Shown: piece by piece, positions 51,270 to 60,508 of the stretch
How the letters are laid out: every line of letters starts with the position of its first letter
Position numbering within the stretch: position 1 is the first letter of the stretch
DNA from: JAJCYX01 sp965243825
Lineage (GTDB): Bacteria > Chloroflexota > Dehalococcoidia > Lucifugimonadales > Lucifugimonadaceae
Reading direction: 5' to 3'
Length of the DNA stretch: 64,000 nt
NCBI GenBank assembly: GCA_965243825.1
Contig: CBDEVT010000001.1
Span: forward strand, 3,038,001-3,102,000
The notes under the pieces: model-generated
What the model was told of the DNA's origin: nothing
Seen by the model: only the letters and a program-made list of their open reading frames with translations
The model's database searches: none
Position numbers and translations under genes: made by a program

Positions 51270-52319
51270 ATGACATCCCAAAAACTGCGCATCGGCATCA
51301 TCGGTGCTGGCGGCTTCGCCAACACACACATGGATCACTTCGGAAAGCTCGATAACGTCGAGATCGTTGCTTTCATGCGAAGGAATCCCGACAAACTGGC
51401 AGAGATGCAGCAGCAGTGGGACGTACCTAAGGGTTACACCGACTACCACGACCTTCTGGCGGATCCCGAGATCGATGCAGTCGACATCATCACGCCGACT
51501 GATTCACACAAACAGATCGCACTCGATTCAGCGACAGCCGGAAAACACATCCTCTGTGACAAGCCGCTTGCATTAACGGCTACTGACTGTAAAGAGATGC
51601 TTGAGGCGGCGGAAAAGGCAGGAGTCATCCACTCCACGAACTTCAACCAGCGCGGCAACACCGCGGTCGGCCGGATGAAACGCTACATCGACGATGGGTT
51701 TGTCGGCGACATGTTTCATATGAACGTCTGGTGGGGAATGACGAACCAGTTCGGCACTCGCCCCGAAGTTCTATCGTGGCGATTCAAGAAAGAGAACGGT
51801 GGTGGGACGGTTTACGAGCTGATCCATGTATTCGACATGGCGCGATTCATAGGCGGTGAGGTTGCTCGAATTACATCGGTCCTTAATACGGCTGAGAAGT
51901 ACCGTAAGTTCAACGACATACCGGAAGGTGCTGATGTAGACGTCCCTGACTCATCGGCGTATCTGCTTGAGTTCGTGAATGGTGGTTATGCGGTGGCACA
52001 CACCAGTTTTGTGACGCGGATGGTGGATGCAGACGGTGGTACGCATGCACGCGTGGAAGTGTCTGGCTCTGGTGGAGTGATCCACACCGATGGGCGCTAT
52101 CGACTCAAAGGCTATTCAGGAGATGTCCGCGGTCAGCTAGCTGAACTGGAGCCGGGACCTGCCTATCCGCAGCCGTACCAGCGCTTTGTCGACGCCTGCC
52201 TGGCAGGCGATCAGTCCTTGATCGAGACCAGTTTCTATGACGGCATGAAGGCGGCCGAACTTGTGGACGCTGCATACGAAGCGTGGGACACAAAGAGTTG
52301 GGTTGAATTAAAGCACTAG
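51270..52319 (+). CDS. Gfo/Idh/MocA family oxidoreductase
   Basis: The ATG at 51270 (349 aa; alternative GTG 51258). Cofactor domain KLRIGIIGAGGFANTHMDHF and CDKPLALTATDCKEM (EKP motif as DKP). Catalytic segment GTVYELIHVFDMARFIGGEV, with His in the expected place, and the C-terminal sheet GGYAVAHTSFVTRM. Probably a sugar or inositol dehydrogenase. Not adjacent to other catabolic genes; followed by the CHAT lipoprotein gene. Confidence 0.92.
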   Translation: MTSQKLRIGIIGAGGFANTHMDHFGKLDNVEIVAFMRRNPDKLAEMQQQWDVPKGYTDYHDLLADPEIDAVDIITPTDSHKQIALDSATAGKHILCDKPLALTATDCKEMLEAAEKAGVIHSTNFNQRGNTAVGRMKRYIDDGFVGDMFHMNVWWGMTNQFGTRPEVLSWRFKKENGGGTVYELIHVFDMARFIGGEVARITSVLNTAEKYRKFNDIPEGADVDVPDSSAYLLEFVNGGYAVAHTSFVTRMVDADGGTHARVEVSGSGGVIHTDGRYRLKGYSGDVRGQLAELEPGPAYPQPYQRFVDACLAGDQSLIETSFYDGMKAAELVDAAYEAWDTKSWVELKH

Positions 52320-52338
52320 CATTCCACCCGGACACCTA

Positions 52339-54519
52339 TTGTCATTCACCGAGAACTGTCAGAAGCATCCTCCATTGAGTCACCTAATCTTCAGAAAACC
52401 AACTCGCCAGCGACTCATCAACTTTGTAATGGTCGCATTACTTTTTTCTCTGGCGCTTGCCCTCGGTTGTGGTTCGGACAAGCCTGCCTCAGAGCCGAAC
52501 TCCGAATCGGAGACGGCCGCTCCGCAGCCTCTCGACTGTGAAACGTCTGGCTATCCGTGCTCTGTCGGTGAAGTTCCGATTCAGATCCTCGAAGAGACGG
52601 ACAGCATCGGTGACCAGATCACTGAGATGATCAACGACGGAACCGGGATGGATGAGATCGCTGCATGGCTAATGGAGCAGGAAGGCGTGGTGGAAGTTGG
52701 CCACGACGCACAGGCGATCACATATCGCCTGGACGGAGGCGCGCCGGCCTGGGTGTTCGGTGAGGGAGTTCTGGGCACACGAAGCGCACCGGGCAGTCCG
52801 GCTGCGGTCTTGCCCGCCGATTCGTCCGCAGCTCCGGTACCCGATGTCGTCCGGCCAGAGAGTGACAACAAGAAAGCGCTCATCCTTTCACCGGTTCTAT
52901 GGGAGTTCGGAATACACGATGAAGGGCCTGATGTGGCCGACTTGCTGAGGGGTTCAGAGGGCTATTCAAGCGGCGTCGATTTTCTGCAGAACCGCAAAAA
53001 GACGGATTCCGAAGTCACGGTGGAGAGTTTCAAGAACTGGGATGACTACGACGTGATCCATCTCTCCTCCCACGGCAAACGGCTCTGCATTGGAGACGCC
53101 TGTCGCGTGGTGATCGTAGCGACTACGCTGGACAGCATCTTGCCTGATGGCCCAGGAGCAAAGATTGACAAGATCGCCGCCTCAGAAGTGTTGAGAGAAC
53201 GCGGCGTCGGGATCTCCAAGTCTTCGCGGGACGGCACTGAGTACGTGACACTCTCCGCTGATTTCTTCAGGGACAGATATCCAGGAGGTCTCAGCGATAC
53301 GGTCGTCTTCATCAGCGCATGCCAGACGTTTGGTGATCAAGGAACCGATCTGGCGGGTGCCATCAAAGGACCATCCAGCATTTTCCTCGGTTGGTCGGAT
53401 GTTGTGTTCTCCGGCGAATCAAAACAGGCGAGCCTGCAGTTCTACAGAGACGCAGCCGAATACGGTTATCCGGCGACGGAGGCATACACGCGACTGGGAG
53501 ACCTCAGGGTAGGCACGGCGGCGGAAGGCTATGGGGTTCCCCAGCTCGTGCTCGGCGATCGCTCAACCGGTGATCTTCACATTCGTGAAGTTGTCCGATT
53601 ACTTGACCCTGAGTCCGGAAATGTTCTCAGCTCCTCGTCTTCAATCAGGATCAAGGGCGAGGCGGGAGACGATGAAGATGATATTGCGCCGTACAGAGTG
53701 CGAATCGACGGCATCGTGGAAGAGTTCGCCTCCGAGGCAATACTGCACGTCTCAATTGACGGCAATGAGGCTGATCCTCAACCGATATCCGAAGGCACGA
53801 AGCAGGCAAACGATCGTTGGATCGTTTCTGGCGAGATAGATCTAGGATACGACCTTGAAGAAAACAGCCAGGTTGAATTTCGTGCATGGGTTGAGCTGCC
53901 GAGTGGCGGTGAGAGCGATCATGAAGTTCGAGCGACTCTCAGCGGCTTCGCCCCGCCAATGGGTTTCACCTGGCAACTGGATCTCGAATGGTCACGGCTC
54001 CCCGTTGGAGAACCTGGCGATCCTGCGTCGCCTCAGTCGGCATCAGCCAGGCTGTTTCTTGAGTACGATGCCAGCTGGTGGGACAGGGACGAGAACCCAA
54101 GGTATGAAGTCACGGGCGGGACAGTTACCTACAGCCATAGCTTCGTCGACAGGTTCTGTGAGGTCAGTGCTGACGTGATCACATTCGAACTATCCAAGGA
54201 CATGGCAGGATTCTCGAGGCTGGATTTCGATGTCACATCCACGCCGTTCCAATTCGAATCATTCATCAACACCAGCGGGCCAACGTTCGAAGCACAGTAC
54301 GCATGCCGGGCCGGCACCGGAAGAGACGCGCCGGAAGGATACGGTGAGCCGGAACCCAGGACCCGTTCGGCCGACGTACTGTGGCTTTCGATAGATGAAG
54401 ACGACAATCGAACGGTAGCGCCTGGAGCGACCTCTTTCTCAGGCCAGATCGTCGTCGAGAACCGGGCGCGTCCTGGTTCCATTCGAACGACGGACTACAC
54501 GTTCACCCGGATAAAGTGA
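52339..54519 (+). CDS. secreted lipoprotein with CHAT/caspase-like protease domain
   Basis: A lipoprotein signal RLINFVMVALLFSLALALGC (lipidation at the Cys) starts either at TTG 52339 or TTG 52375. A disordered linker leads to a domain with the CHAT dyad: YDVIHLSSHGKRLC (His ~245 in SHG) and DTVVFISACQTFG (Cys ~328). The strand SSIFLGWSDVVFSGESKQAS plus FYRDAAEYG is the CHAT counterpart of the VIGSLW...FY element. A second half (about 420-726) of beta-sandwich-like domains (VRIDGIVEEF, FRAWVELPSGG, TYSHSFVDRFC) has no known match. An exported CHAT protease is uncommon. 726 aa. Confidence 0.78.
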   Translation: MSFTENCQKHPPLSHLIFRKPTRQRLINFVMVALLFSLALALGCGSDKPASEPNSESETAAPQPLDCETSGYPCSVGEVPIQILEETDSIGDQITEMINDGTGMDEIAAWLMEQEGVVEVGHDAQAITYRLDGGAPAWVFGEGVLGTRSAPGSPAAVLPADSSAAPVPDVVRPESDNKKALILSPVLWEFGIHDEGPDVADLLRGSEGYSSGVDFLQNRKKTDSEVTVESFKNWDDYDVIHLSSHGKRLCIGDACRVVIVATTLDSILPDGPGAKIDKIAASEVLRERGVGISKSSRDGTEYVTLSADFFRDRYPGGLSDTVVFISACQTFGDQGTDLAGAIKGPSSIFLGWSDVVFSGESKQASLQFYRDAAEYGYPATEAYTRLGDLRVGTAAEGYGVPQLVLGDRSTGDLHIREVVRLLDPESGNVLSSSSSIRIKGEAGDDEDDIAPYRVRIDGIVEEFASEAILHVSIDGNEADPQPISEGTKQANDRWIVSGEIDLGYDLEENSQVEFRAWVELPSGGESDHEVRATLSGFAPPMGFTWQLDLEWSRLPVGEPGDPASPQSASARLFLEYDASWWDRDENPRYEVTGGTVTYSHSFVDRFCEVSADVITFELSKDMAGFSRLDFDVTSTPFQFESFINTSGPTFEAQYACRAGTGRDAPEGYGEPEPRTRSADVLWLSIDEDDNRTVAPGATSFSGQIVVENRARPGSIRTTDYTFTRIK

Positions 54520-54558
54520 TCCTTCGCAACGGGTAACTGCCGATCACCGCGACTGGAC

Positions 54559-54600
54559 AAAAAAAACCGGCACGCTGCCGTGCATGCCGGTTTTCTTCTT
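54559..54600. terminator. bidirectional Rho-independent terminator
   Basis: Stem AAAACCGGCA (54563-54572) pairs with TGCCGGTTTT (54585-54594) around a 12-nt loop that can itself pair (GCACG/CGTGC). An A-run precedes it and a T-rich run follows, so it serves both the CHAT lipoprotein gene (+) and the convergent ATP-grasp gene (-). Confidence 0.88.
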
Positions 54601-54645
54601 CTCTTACATGGATCCCTTGGAAGAAGCTTGCCGCGATCCAGTCTG

Positions 54646-55710
54646 CTAACTGGCTTTCCTGACTCGACCAGCCAGCTCAGCGAGTGGGCCTTCCACTTCA
54701 CTGGCAGGCAAGTAGAAGGTCGGGTAGTCGTATCCAGACAGCTTGTACGTATCAGCCGGGATGGGATCGATCAGCGGCGTTTCGAATCCGATTTCGTTCC
54801 CGAAACAGAGGTCCAGGACCGTTCCCATTGCGTTGTAGCCAAACTCGGTCCAGGCATGGAAGCCACCGGTTGTGAAACGGCCCGGGTTGATCTCTGTGAC
54901 CTTCGCAACGTTCGAGGAGTCAACGATCTGATCGACGAACAGGATCCCATGAGGCCGGTCTGACGCTGATTTGATCGCCTGCATCGCCACATCGATAGCG
55001 ACCTGCGGCGCACCAGAGAGCAGAACCCCTCTCGAAGATCTTGCTGGTGAGACTTCACCGGAATTACCGGTAGGACGTCGTCGTGACTGAGCGACGATCA
55101 ACTCGCCCTCGTACCAGACGGTTTCGACCACGCAGTCGTCACCTTTGAGTACCTCAGCAGCAGTGAACGTGCCCCAACCTCGGTTCAAATTCAGCCAGGC
55201 AACGGCATCGTCATAACTCTGGGCACGGAATGCTCCCTTTCCACCGGCACCTCGGACTGCTCGAAGCCACGTCTCACCGTCGAATCTTGAAATGGCGCGT
55301 TTCAGGTCGTCTTCATCGTTTATCAGAATGGTGTCTGGCACCGGAACACCGTGCTTGATGAAGTGATCGAAAGATGCCAGTTTGTCCTGCGTCAGTTTGA
55401 AAAACTCAGGTGTCGGAAGGAACGTCTTGACACCCAGATTTTCCATAGCCGCGAATATCGGCATCTCGTCATCATGCAGCGGGAAGAACAGATCAGGCTT
55501 CACTTCATCGATGATCTGCCGAATCACAGGCAGGAATGCCGGTTCCGCGATTCGGGGGATCAGGAACTTCTTTTCTGCATCAATTCCGTGAAAGTGGAGC
55601 GGATTCGTGTCAACGCCGATGATTTCGTACGGCTCTTCAAGTGCCCGAATTGCGCGGACCATTCCCGTTGCGAGAGGGCCACTGGCCGATGTAATGAGGA
55701 TCTTTTTCAT
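54646..55710 (-). CDS. ATP-grasp family ligase (CarB-like), paralogue B
   Basis: 354 residues, closely similar to the protein at 34956-36017: MKKILITSASGPLATGMVRA, LFFPLHDDEMPIFAAM, LTQDKLASFDHFIKHGVPVP, WLRAVRGAGGKGAFRAQSYD (ATP loop) and KVTEINPGRFTTGGF. The last segment keeps the NPGRF metal-site motif as in carbamoyl-phosphate synthase. Likely activates a carboxylate with ATP. Convergent with the CHAT lipoprotein gene; next to AKR genes that begin the second catabolic block. Confidence 0.82.
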   Translation of the reverse strand: MKKILITSASGPLATGMVRAIRALEEPYEIIGVDTNPLHFHGIDAEKKFLIPRIAEPAFLPVIRQIIDEVKPDLFFPLHDDEMPIFAAMENLGVKTFLPTPEFFKLTQDKLASFDHFIKHGVPVPDTILINDEDDLKRAISRFDGETWLRAVRGAGGKGAFRAQSYDDAVAWLNLNRGWGTFTAAEVLKGDDCVVETVWYEGELIVAQSRRRPTGNSGEVSPARSSRGVLLSGAPQVAIDVAMQAIKSASDRPHGILFVDQIVDSSNVAKVTEINPGRFTTGGFHAWTEFGYNAMGTVLDLCFGNEIGFETPLIDPIPADTYKLSGYDYPTFYLPASEVEGPLAELAGRVRKAS

Positions 55711-56033
55711 AAATCACTTCGAGAACTACTGTTAGGTGAGAAAAAGCAGACCACCGTACTCAAAGCTAACGGTGCTTTCCGTTTCACGAATCCGCGAAGG
55801 CACCAACTTCGACTGTGGAAGACTGTATGGAATCGCGTCTTACGGGCACGTTCGGCGAGTTCTGGCGCCATTAACGCTACCTGCATTGGATTGGTGGTTG
55901 CTATGAAATGAGCACTCAAGTTTCAGCATCGGAGGAAGCCTCCTACCAATATTCGGCGAGGGACTCTCAAAGCGGTTATGCTTTGGCCCCGAACGTGAAG
56001 CATCGGCGCCTCAACCGGTGCGTCTTCAACCGC

Positions 56034-56039
56034 AGGAGG
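56034..56039 (+). promoter_or_regulatory. AGGAGG ribosome binding site positioned for an ATT start of the first AKR
   Basis: A perfect AGGAGG lies 7 nt before an in-frame ATT (56047) and 22 nt before the first GTG (56062). The spacing fits initiation at ATT, which would add five residues aligning with the start of the paralogous AKR at 57153. Confidence 0.5.
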
Positions 56040-56061
56040 ACTCAAAATTACTCTCGAATAC

Positions 56062-57093
56062 GTGAAACTCGGTCGCACGGGCGTCAAGGTCTCGAATATC
56101 TGTGTTGGCACCGACAACTATGGCAATGAGTTCGGCTGTGACGAGCAGACAGCTCACGCCATCCTAGATCGGGCTCTGGACTACGGCATCAACTTCGTTG
56201 ACACATCCGACTCCTACTCCGACGGCAACTCCGAAACGATTATCGGAAGCTACTTCAAGAAGAATGGCCGCCGCGACGAAGTTGTACTCGCCACCAAGTT
56301 CCGGTCGAAGGTCGGCGTTGGGGTCAACGATATCGGTGCATCTCGATACCACATCGTTCGCGCTGTCGAAGCGTCGCTGAAGCGGCTTCAAACCGACAGA
56401 ATCGACCTCTACTACTGCCATTCTTGGGACGACGAGACGCCGATCGAGGAGACGCTCAGGGCGCTGGACGACCTGACCCGGAGCGGCAAGATCGTGTACG
56501 CAGGCTGCTCAAACTTCCCCGCCTGGATCGTCTCAAAGTCGATGTGGGCATCTGACGTCCGAAACCTCTGCCGCTTTGAGGCCGTGCAGAGCGTGTTCAA
56601 CATTCTCCAGCCCGGTCTCGGGATGGAGGTGATTCCATATGCTCAGGACAACGGCATCGCGGTTGTGCCCTACTCACCGCTCGCAAGTGGGATGCTGACA
56701 GGCAAACATTCACGCACGTCCGGTCCCGTATCCGATTCGAAGTTCGGTGCTCGAGATGATGCACGTGGAGCGCCTCTCAAGAACCGCTACTGGAACGATT
56801 CTCGATTGGACACGGTAGATCGTCTGACCGCTGTTGCCGAAAAACACGGGCAGCCAATGATCCGACTTGCGCTGCAGTGGGTCATGGACTTCCCCGGAGT
56901 CACCGCACCCATCTTTGGCGCTCGTCGCATCGATCAGATCGAGGGAATCATCGAGGCCCATTCAGAGAGAGCCCCCGACGAGGCGATGGCCGAGGTTATG
57001 GCGATCGCAGAGGAGTTCGCCGCCTCCAGCCCGATGGTCTACCCACCCCAGCCAGGCGGAGCGTTTGGCCGTGAAGTTAAGGCACGGGCCTAG
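56062..57093 (+). CDS. aldo/keto reductase (tandem copy 1)
   Basis: 343 residues from GTG 56062; an ATT at 56047 (see the AGGAGG site) may be the true start. Tetrad residues: Asp/Tyr in VDTSDSYSDGNSETIIG, Lys in LATKFRSK, His in LYYCHSWDDETPIEE. The C-terminal cofactor site is PIFGARRIDQIEGIIEAH. Typical of the YajO/Tas-like, mostly NADPH-dependent group. The related gene follows after 59 nt. Confidence 0.92.
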   Translation: MKLGRTGVKVSNICVGTDNYGNEFGCDEQTAHAILDRALDYGINFVDTSDSYSDGNSETIIGSYFKKNGRRDEVVLATKFRSKVGVGVNDIGASRYHIVRAVEASLKRLQTDRIDLYYCHSWDDETPIEETLRALDDLTRSGKIVYAGCSNFPAWIVSKSMWASDVRNLCRFEAVQSVFNILQPGLGMEVIPYAQDNGIAVVPYSPLASGMLTGKHSRTSGPVSDSKFGARDDARGAPLKNRYWNDSRLDTVDRLTAVAEKHGQPMIRLALQWVMDFPGVTAPIFGARRIDQIEGIIEAHSERAPDEAMAEVMAIAEEFAASSPMVYPPQPGGAFGREVKARA

Positions 57094-57152
57094 CTCAATG
57101 ACCATCACCAGCCAAATACAAATGCTCGTCTAAGAGTGAGGGACAAAAGAAA

Positions 57153-58211
57153 TTGAAATTTGTGAACCTTGGCCGGACAGGCCTGAAAGTCTCTCAGTAC
57201 TGCATCGGAGCAGACAATTTCGGAGATCAGACGAGTGCAGGCGACGGAGTGCGCATCATGGAGCGTGCGTTCGATGTCGGCGTCAACTTCGTCGACACCG
57301 CCAACTCTTACGGCCCTGCCGATAATAAGGGAATCTCGGAAGAGATAGTCGGCCGATTTATCAAGAGTCGGCGTTCTGATGTTGTGCTGGCAACAAAGGG
57401 TCGCAGCCGCATGGGTGGCGGCCCGAACGACGAAGGCGTGAACCGCAAGTACGTGATGAACGCCATCGACGAGTCACTTAAACGGCTTGGCACGGACTAC
57501 GTGGACCTGTACCAGATTCATGCGCCGGACCCAACGACGCCTATCGACGAGACTGTGGATGCGTACAACGATGTGGTTCGAGCGGGTAAGGCCAGGTATA
57601 TCGGGGTGTCGAACTTTGCCGGATACCAGTTAATGGACGCCCTTTGGAAGCAGGACAGACGTGACCTTGCGCCGTTCGTGAGCGTCCAGCCCAGATACAA
57701 CCTGCTCTATCGAGAGCCTGAAAGAGAGCTGTTCAGGGTCTGCGCCGACCAGGGAGTTGGCGTCATGGCTTACAGCCCGCAGGCAGGCGGTTTCCTGCTC
57801 GGGAAGCATCGGAACTTCGAAGCGGAGACAGGCACTCGCTTCGCGGAAGACTTCCGGGCGGCGAGTTTCTACCGGTTGACCTACTGGAACGAACCCACGT
57901 TCAAGGCGATGGAGGCGTTCATCCAGGTGACCGAGAAGTACGGAGTCAGTCCGAATGCGCTGGCGCTTCGCTGGGTGATCTCTAACCCGGTCATGACGGC
58001 ATGCATCGTTGGAGCACGCACACTCGAACAGCTTGAACAGAACCTGGAGGCATGGGAAGCCGATGTGCCGCAGGAAGCTCTGGATGAAGCCACTGCAATC
58101 GGTGACACGCTTTGGGACACTGCGCCATGGAAGCCCCAGATGCAGGTCAACCAGGGCCCATCGCCCTTTCCAGGGATCAACATGCCATCGAAGTACCTGA
58201 GTCCGGCTTGA
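57153..58211 (+). CDS. aldo/keto reductase (tandem copy 2)
   Basis: TTG start at 57153 behind GAGGGA (352 aa). MKFVNLGRTGLKVSQYCIGA, VDTANSYGPADNKGISEEIV (Asp, Tyr), LATKGRSRMGG (Lys), LYQIHAPDPTTPIDE (His) and CIVGARTLEQLEQN (cofactor). Paralogue of the preceding gene. Likely co-transcribed with the D-2-hydroxyacid dehydrogenase downstream. Confidence 0.93.
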   Translation: MKFVNLGRTGLKVSQYCIGADNFGDQTSAGDGVRIMERAFDVGVNFVDTANSYGPADNKGISEEIVGRFIKSRRSDVVLATKGRSRMGGGPNDEGVNRKYVMNAIDESLKRLGTDYVDLYQIHAPDPTTPIDETVDAYNDVVRAGKARYIGVSNFAGYQLMDALWKQDRRDLAPFVSVQPRYNLLYREPERELFRVCADQGVGVMAYSPQAGGFLLGKHRNFEAETGTRFAEDFRAASFYRLTYWNEPTFKAMEAFIQVTEKYGVSPNALALRWVISNPVMTACIVGARTLEQLEQNLEAWEADVPQEALDEATAIGDTLWDTAPWKPQMQVNQGPSPFPGINMPSKYLSPA

Positions 58212-58337
58212 AGACCGAGAGTTAGTTCCTCTAGCCCGCCTGAGGTGAGGAGGAAAGAAGCCACGCTTCGATAGGCTCAGGATGCCCAAGTTGCGGGCGA
58301 TTTGAAATGACAGGCACAACACTTAGGAGAATCAAAC

Positions 58338-59315
58338 TTGGCAGCTAAGGTCCTGGTTACACGACGGCAGTTCGAAGACGAGATGGACCGTTTGCGGGCG
58401 GTTGCGGAGACCGTCGTGCTGACGCGACCGGCACCGGCCACGCGTGAAGAGTTGCTTGAGGCAGCGAAGGGTTGCACAGCGATCTTCGCCCACATCACCG
58501 AACAGATTGACGCTGAAGTCATGGACGCAGCGGGTGATTCGTTAAAGGTGATCGCTGAATTCGGCGTCGGCTACGACAACATCGATACCGCGGCCGCAAG
58601 CGAACGCAACATCGCCGTTGGTAACACGCCGGGCGTCCTGACTGAGACCACTGCCGATTTCGCCTTCGCCCTGATACAGGCCGCTGCTCGCAGGCTTGCG
58701 GAAAGCGATCGTTTCGTACGTCGGGGCGAATGGAAGTGGTTTGAGCCTCTCGACCTGCTCGGTCTCGACATCAACGGCTCGACGCTTGGCATCGTCGGCA
58801 TGGGCCGTATCGGCAGCTCGGTCGCCAGAAGGGCGATCGCTTCAGGCATGAACGTTGTGTACTTCAACCGCAACAGGGCTGAAGACGAACTTGGGGCGAC
58901 CAGGGTCTCATCACTGGACGAATTGCTTGAGCAGTCGGACTTCGTCACATTGCACTGCCCTCTCACTCCCGAAACCAACGGACTGATCGGAGAAGAGCAG
59001 CTCAAAAAGATGCAGAACCACGCTGCCCTGATAAACACGGCACGAGGGCCCGTGGTGAACACCGATGCCCTCACCAGTGCTTTGAAGTCGGGCGAGATTG
59101 CCTACGCTGCGCTCGATGTGACAGACCCGGAACCGATCCAGACCGATCACCCGCTGCTCGAGCTGGAAAACGTCACGCTACTGCCGCATATAGCGTCTGC
59201 AACGGTCGGTACACGCAAAAAGATGTCTCAGATGACGGTGGACAACATCCTCGCAGCCCTGGAAGGCAAGCTGCCACCGAACTGCGTGAACAGCGAAGAG
59301 ATCAACTGGGGCTAA
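58338..59315 (+). CDS. D-2-hydroxyacid dehydrogenase (phosphoglycerate/glyoxylate reductase type)
   Basis: TTG start with AGGAG at ~9 nt (325 aa). Substrate domain VIAEFGVGYDNIDT; NAD domain LGIVGMGRIGSSVARRAIA. Catalytic Arg in LINTARGPVVNTDAL, Glu in DVTDPEPIQTDHP and His in LLPHIASATVG. Reduces 2-oxo acids or oxidises D-2-hydroxy acids such as glycerate or hydroxypyruvate. Third gene of the plus-strand run 56062-59315. Confidence 0.93.
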   Translation: MAAKVLVTRRQFEDEMDRLRAVAETVVLTRPAPATREELLEAAKGCTAIFAHITEQIDAEVMDAAGDSLKVIAEFGVGYDNIDTAAASERNIAVGNTPGVLTETTADFAFALIQAAARRLAESDRFVRRGEWKWFEPLDLLGLDINGSTLGIVGMGRIGSSVARRAIASGMNVVYFNRNRAEDELGATRVSSLDELLEQSDFVTLHCPLTPETNGLIGEEQLKKMQNHAALINTARGPVVNTDALTSALKSGEIAYAALDVTDPEPIQTDHPLLELENVTLLPHIASATVGTRKKMSQMTVDNILAALEGKLPPNCVNSEEINWG

Positions 59316-59324
59316 ACGACTGAG

Positions 59325-60317
59325 TTAGCTGGTCGGCACGTCGCCGTTCATCGACATTACGACTTTGATCACGTCGTTCTTGTAGTTGGCGTACATGTCG
59401 TAGGCCGTCTGAACTTCAGAAAAGTCCATGTTGTGTGACTTCAGTTTCGCTGGGTCCACCCATCCACGATCCTTCAGGGCGACCATCTCACGAATCTCTT
59501 TGGTCGGCTGAGACGTTGATGCGATCTGGGTAGGGATGATCGTGCATGCCTTCTGCATCCACTCCTGGTGGAAGAAGGAAGTGCGCTCTTTGATTGGCCC
59601 TGTCAGCGAGAAGTTGATGAACGTGCCCCATCGCTTGACGATCTTGATGGAGGTCTCGAAACCGGCAGGGTCGCCGGTTGCGTCAACCACGATGTCCACG
59701 CCTTCGCCGCGTGTGATCTCATCGATCACCTCGTAAAGGTTCTCGTTGTCAGGGTTGACCGTGTGAGTAGCGCCTACTTCAAGCGACTTCTTCAGCCTGT
59801 AATCCAGCTTGTCGATTCCAATGATCTGCTCAGCGCCCTGGGCCTCGGCAATCATCGTGAACGAGAGCCCTATACCACCCTGTCCCAGGACAGCGATCTT
59901 CTTACCGGCCGGGTTGCCCCAGTGCTTTGCCGAGTAGAGCACGGTTCCGGTGTGCTGGCACATCACCCAATCATCGATGGAGCCGTAGTCAGGAATCGGG
60001 ATCACACGGATCGCTTCCTGCGTGATGTATTCGGCGAGGCCACCAGATCCTCGAGTCGGTATGACGATCGCGCGCTGGCCTTCTTTGACATCTGGCATTC
60101 GGCTTTCGACAACCGTGCCCGCAATCTCGTGACAGGGCACTCCAGCAGGAAGTGGGAAAGCCTCCTCCGGGAGCGGAGCGTGATACGAGCCATGGATATC
60201 GCTACCGCAGACCGACACAGCCTCAATCTTTATCTTCGCGAACCCCTCTCCCGTCTCAGGTTCAGGTACGTCTACAAACTCAAAGGTCTGGGGTGCAACA
60301 AGCCGCGCAGCTTTCAT
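59325..60317 (-). CDS. zinc-type alcohol dehydrogenase without structural zinc lobe
   Basis: Medium-chain dehydrogenase, 330 aa. Catalytic ligands VSVCGSDIHGSY (Cys) and GVPCHEIAGTV (His-Glu) are present and the Rossmann motif is IAVLGQGGIGLSFTMIA. Where relatives carry the four-Cys structural zinc lobe, this protein has only IPTRGSGGLAEY, so the lobe is deleted. TIDPDN-like and QIASTSQPTKEIREMV segments complete the fold. Oxidises a polyol or sugar acid; converges on the hydroxyacid dehydrogenase gene. Confidence 0.88.
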   Translation of the reverse strand: MKAARLVAPQTFEFVDVPEPETGEGFAKIKIEAVSVCGSDIHGSYHAPLPEEAFPLPAGVPCHEIAGTVVESRMPDVKEGQRAIVIPTRGSGGLAEYITQEAIRVIPIPDYGSIDDWVMCQHTGTVLYSAKHWGNPAGKKIAVLGQGGIGLSFTMIAEAQGAEQIIGIDKLDYRLKKSLEVGATHTVNPDNENLYEVIDEITRGEGVDIVVDATGDPAGFETSIKIVKRWGTFINFSLTGPIKERTSFFHQEWMQKACTIIPTQIASTSQPTKEIREMVALKDRGWVDPAKLKSHNMDFSEVQTAYDMYANYKNDVIKVVMSMNGDVPTS

Positions 60318-60508
60318 CCTGTCGGTCGCCTCCTGGGCATCATTAGTTTGAACCGCAGCGAACTTTACACCCGACGAGATACTAAGTCAGCAACTGTGCA
60401 ATGTAGAGAACGGAAACTCTGAGCAGCCAGTGCTACGATGCGTGCGCCACTTGTGCGAGTTTATGTTTCTGTGGCCGGCCCGATTTGTTGCTCAATCCGG
60501 AGATATGA

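Noticed and set aside
59568..60422. 284-aa plus-strand frame opposite the zinc dehydrogenase
   Set aside because: Translation resembles no protein and mirrors a strongly conserved gene on the minus strand.
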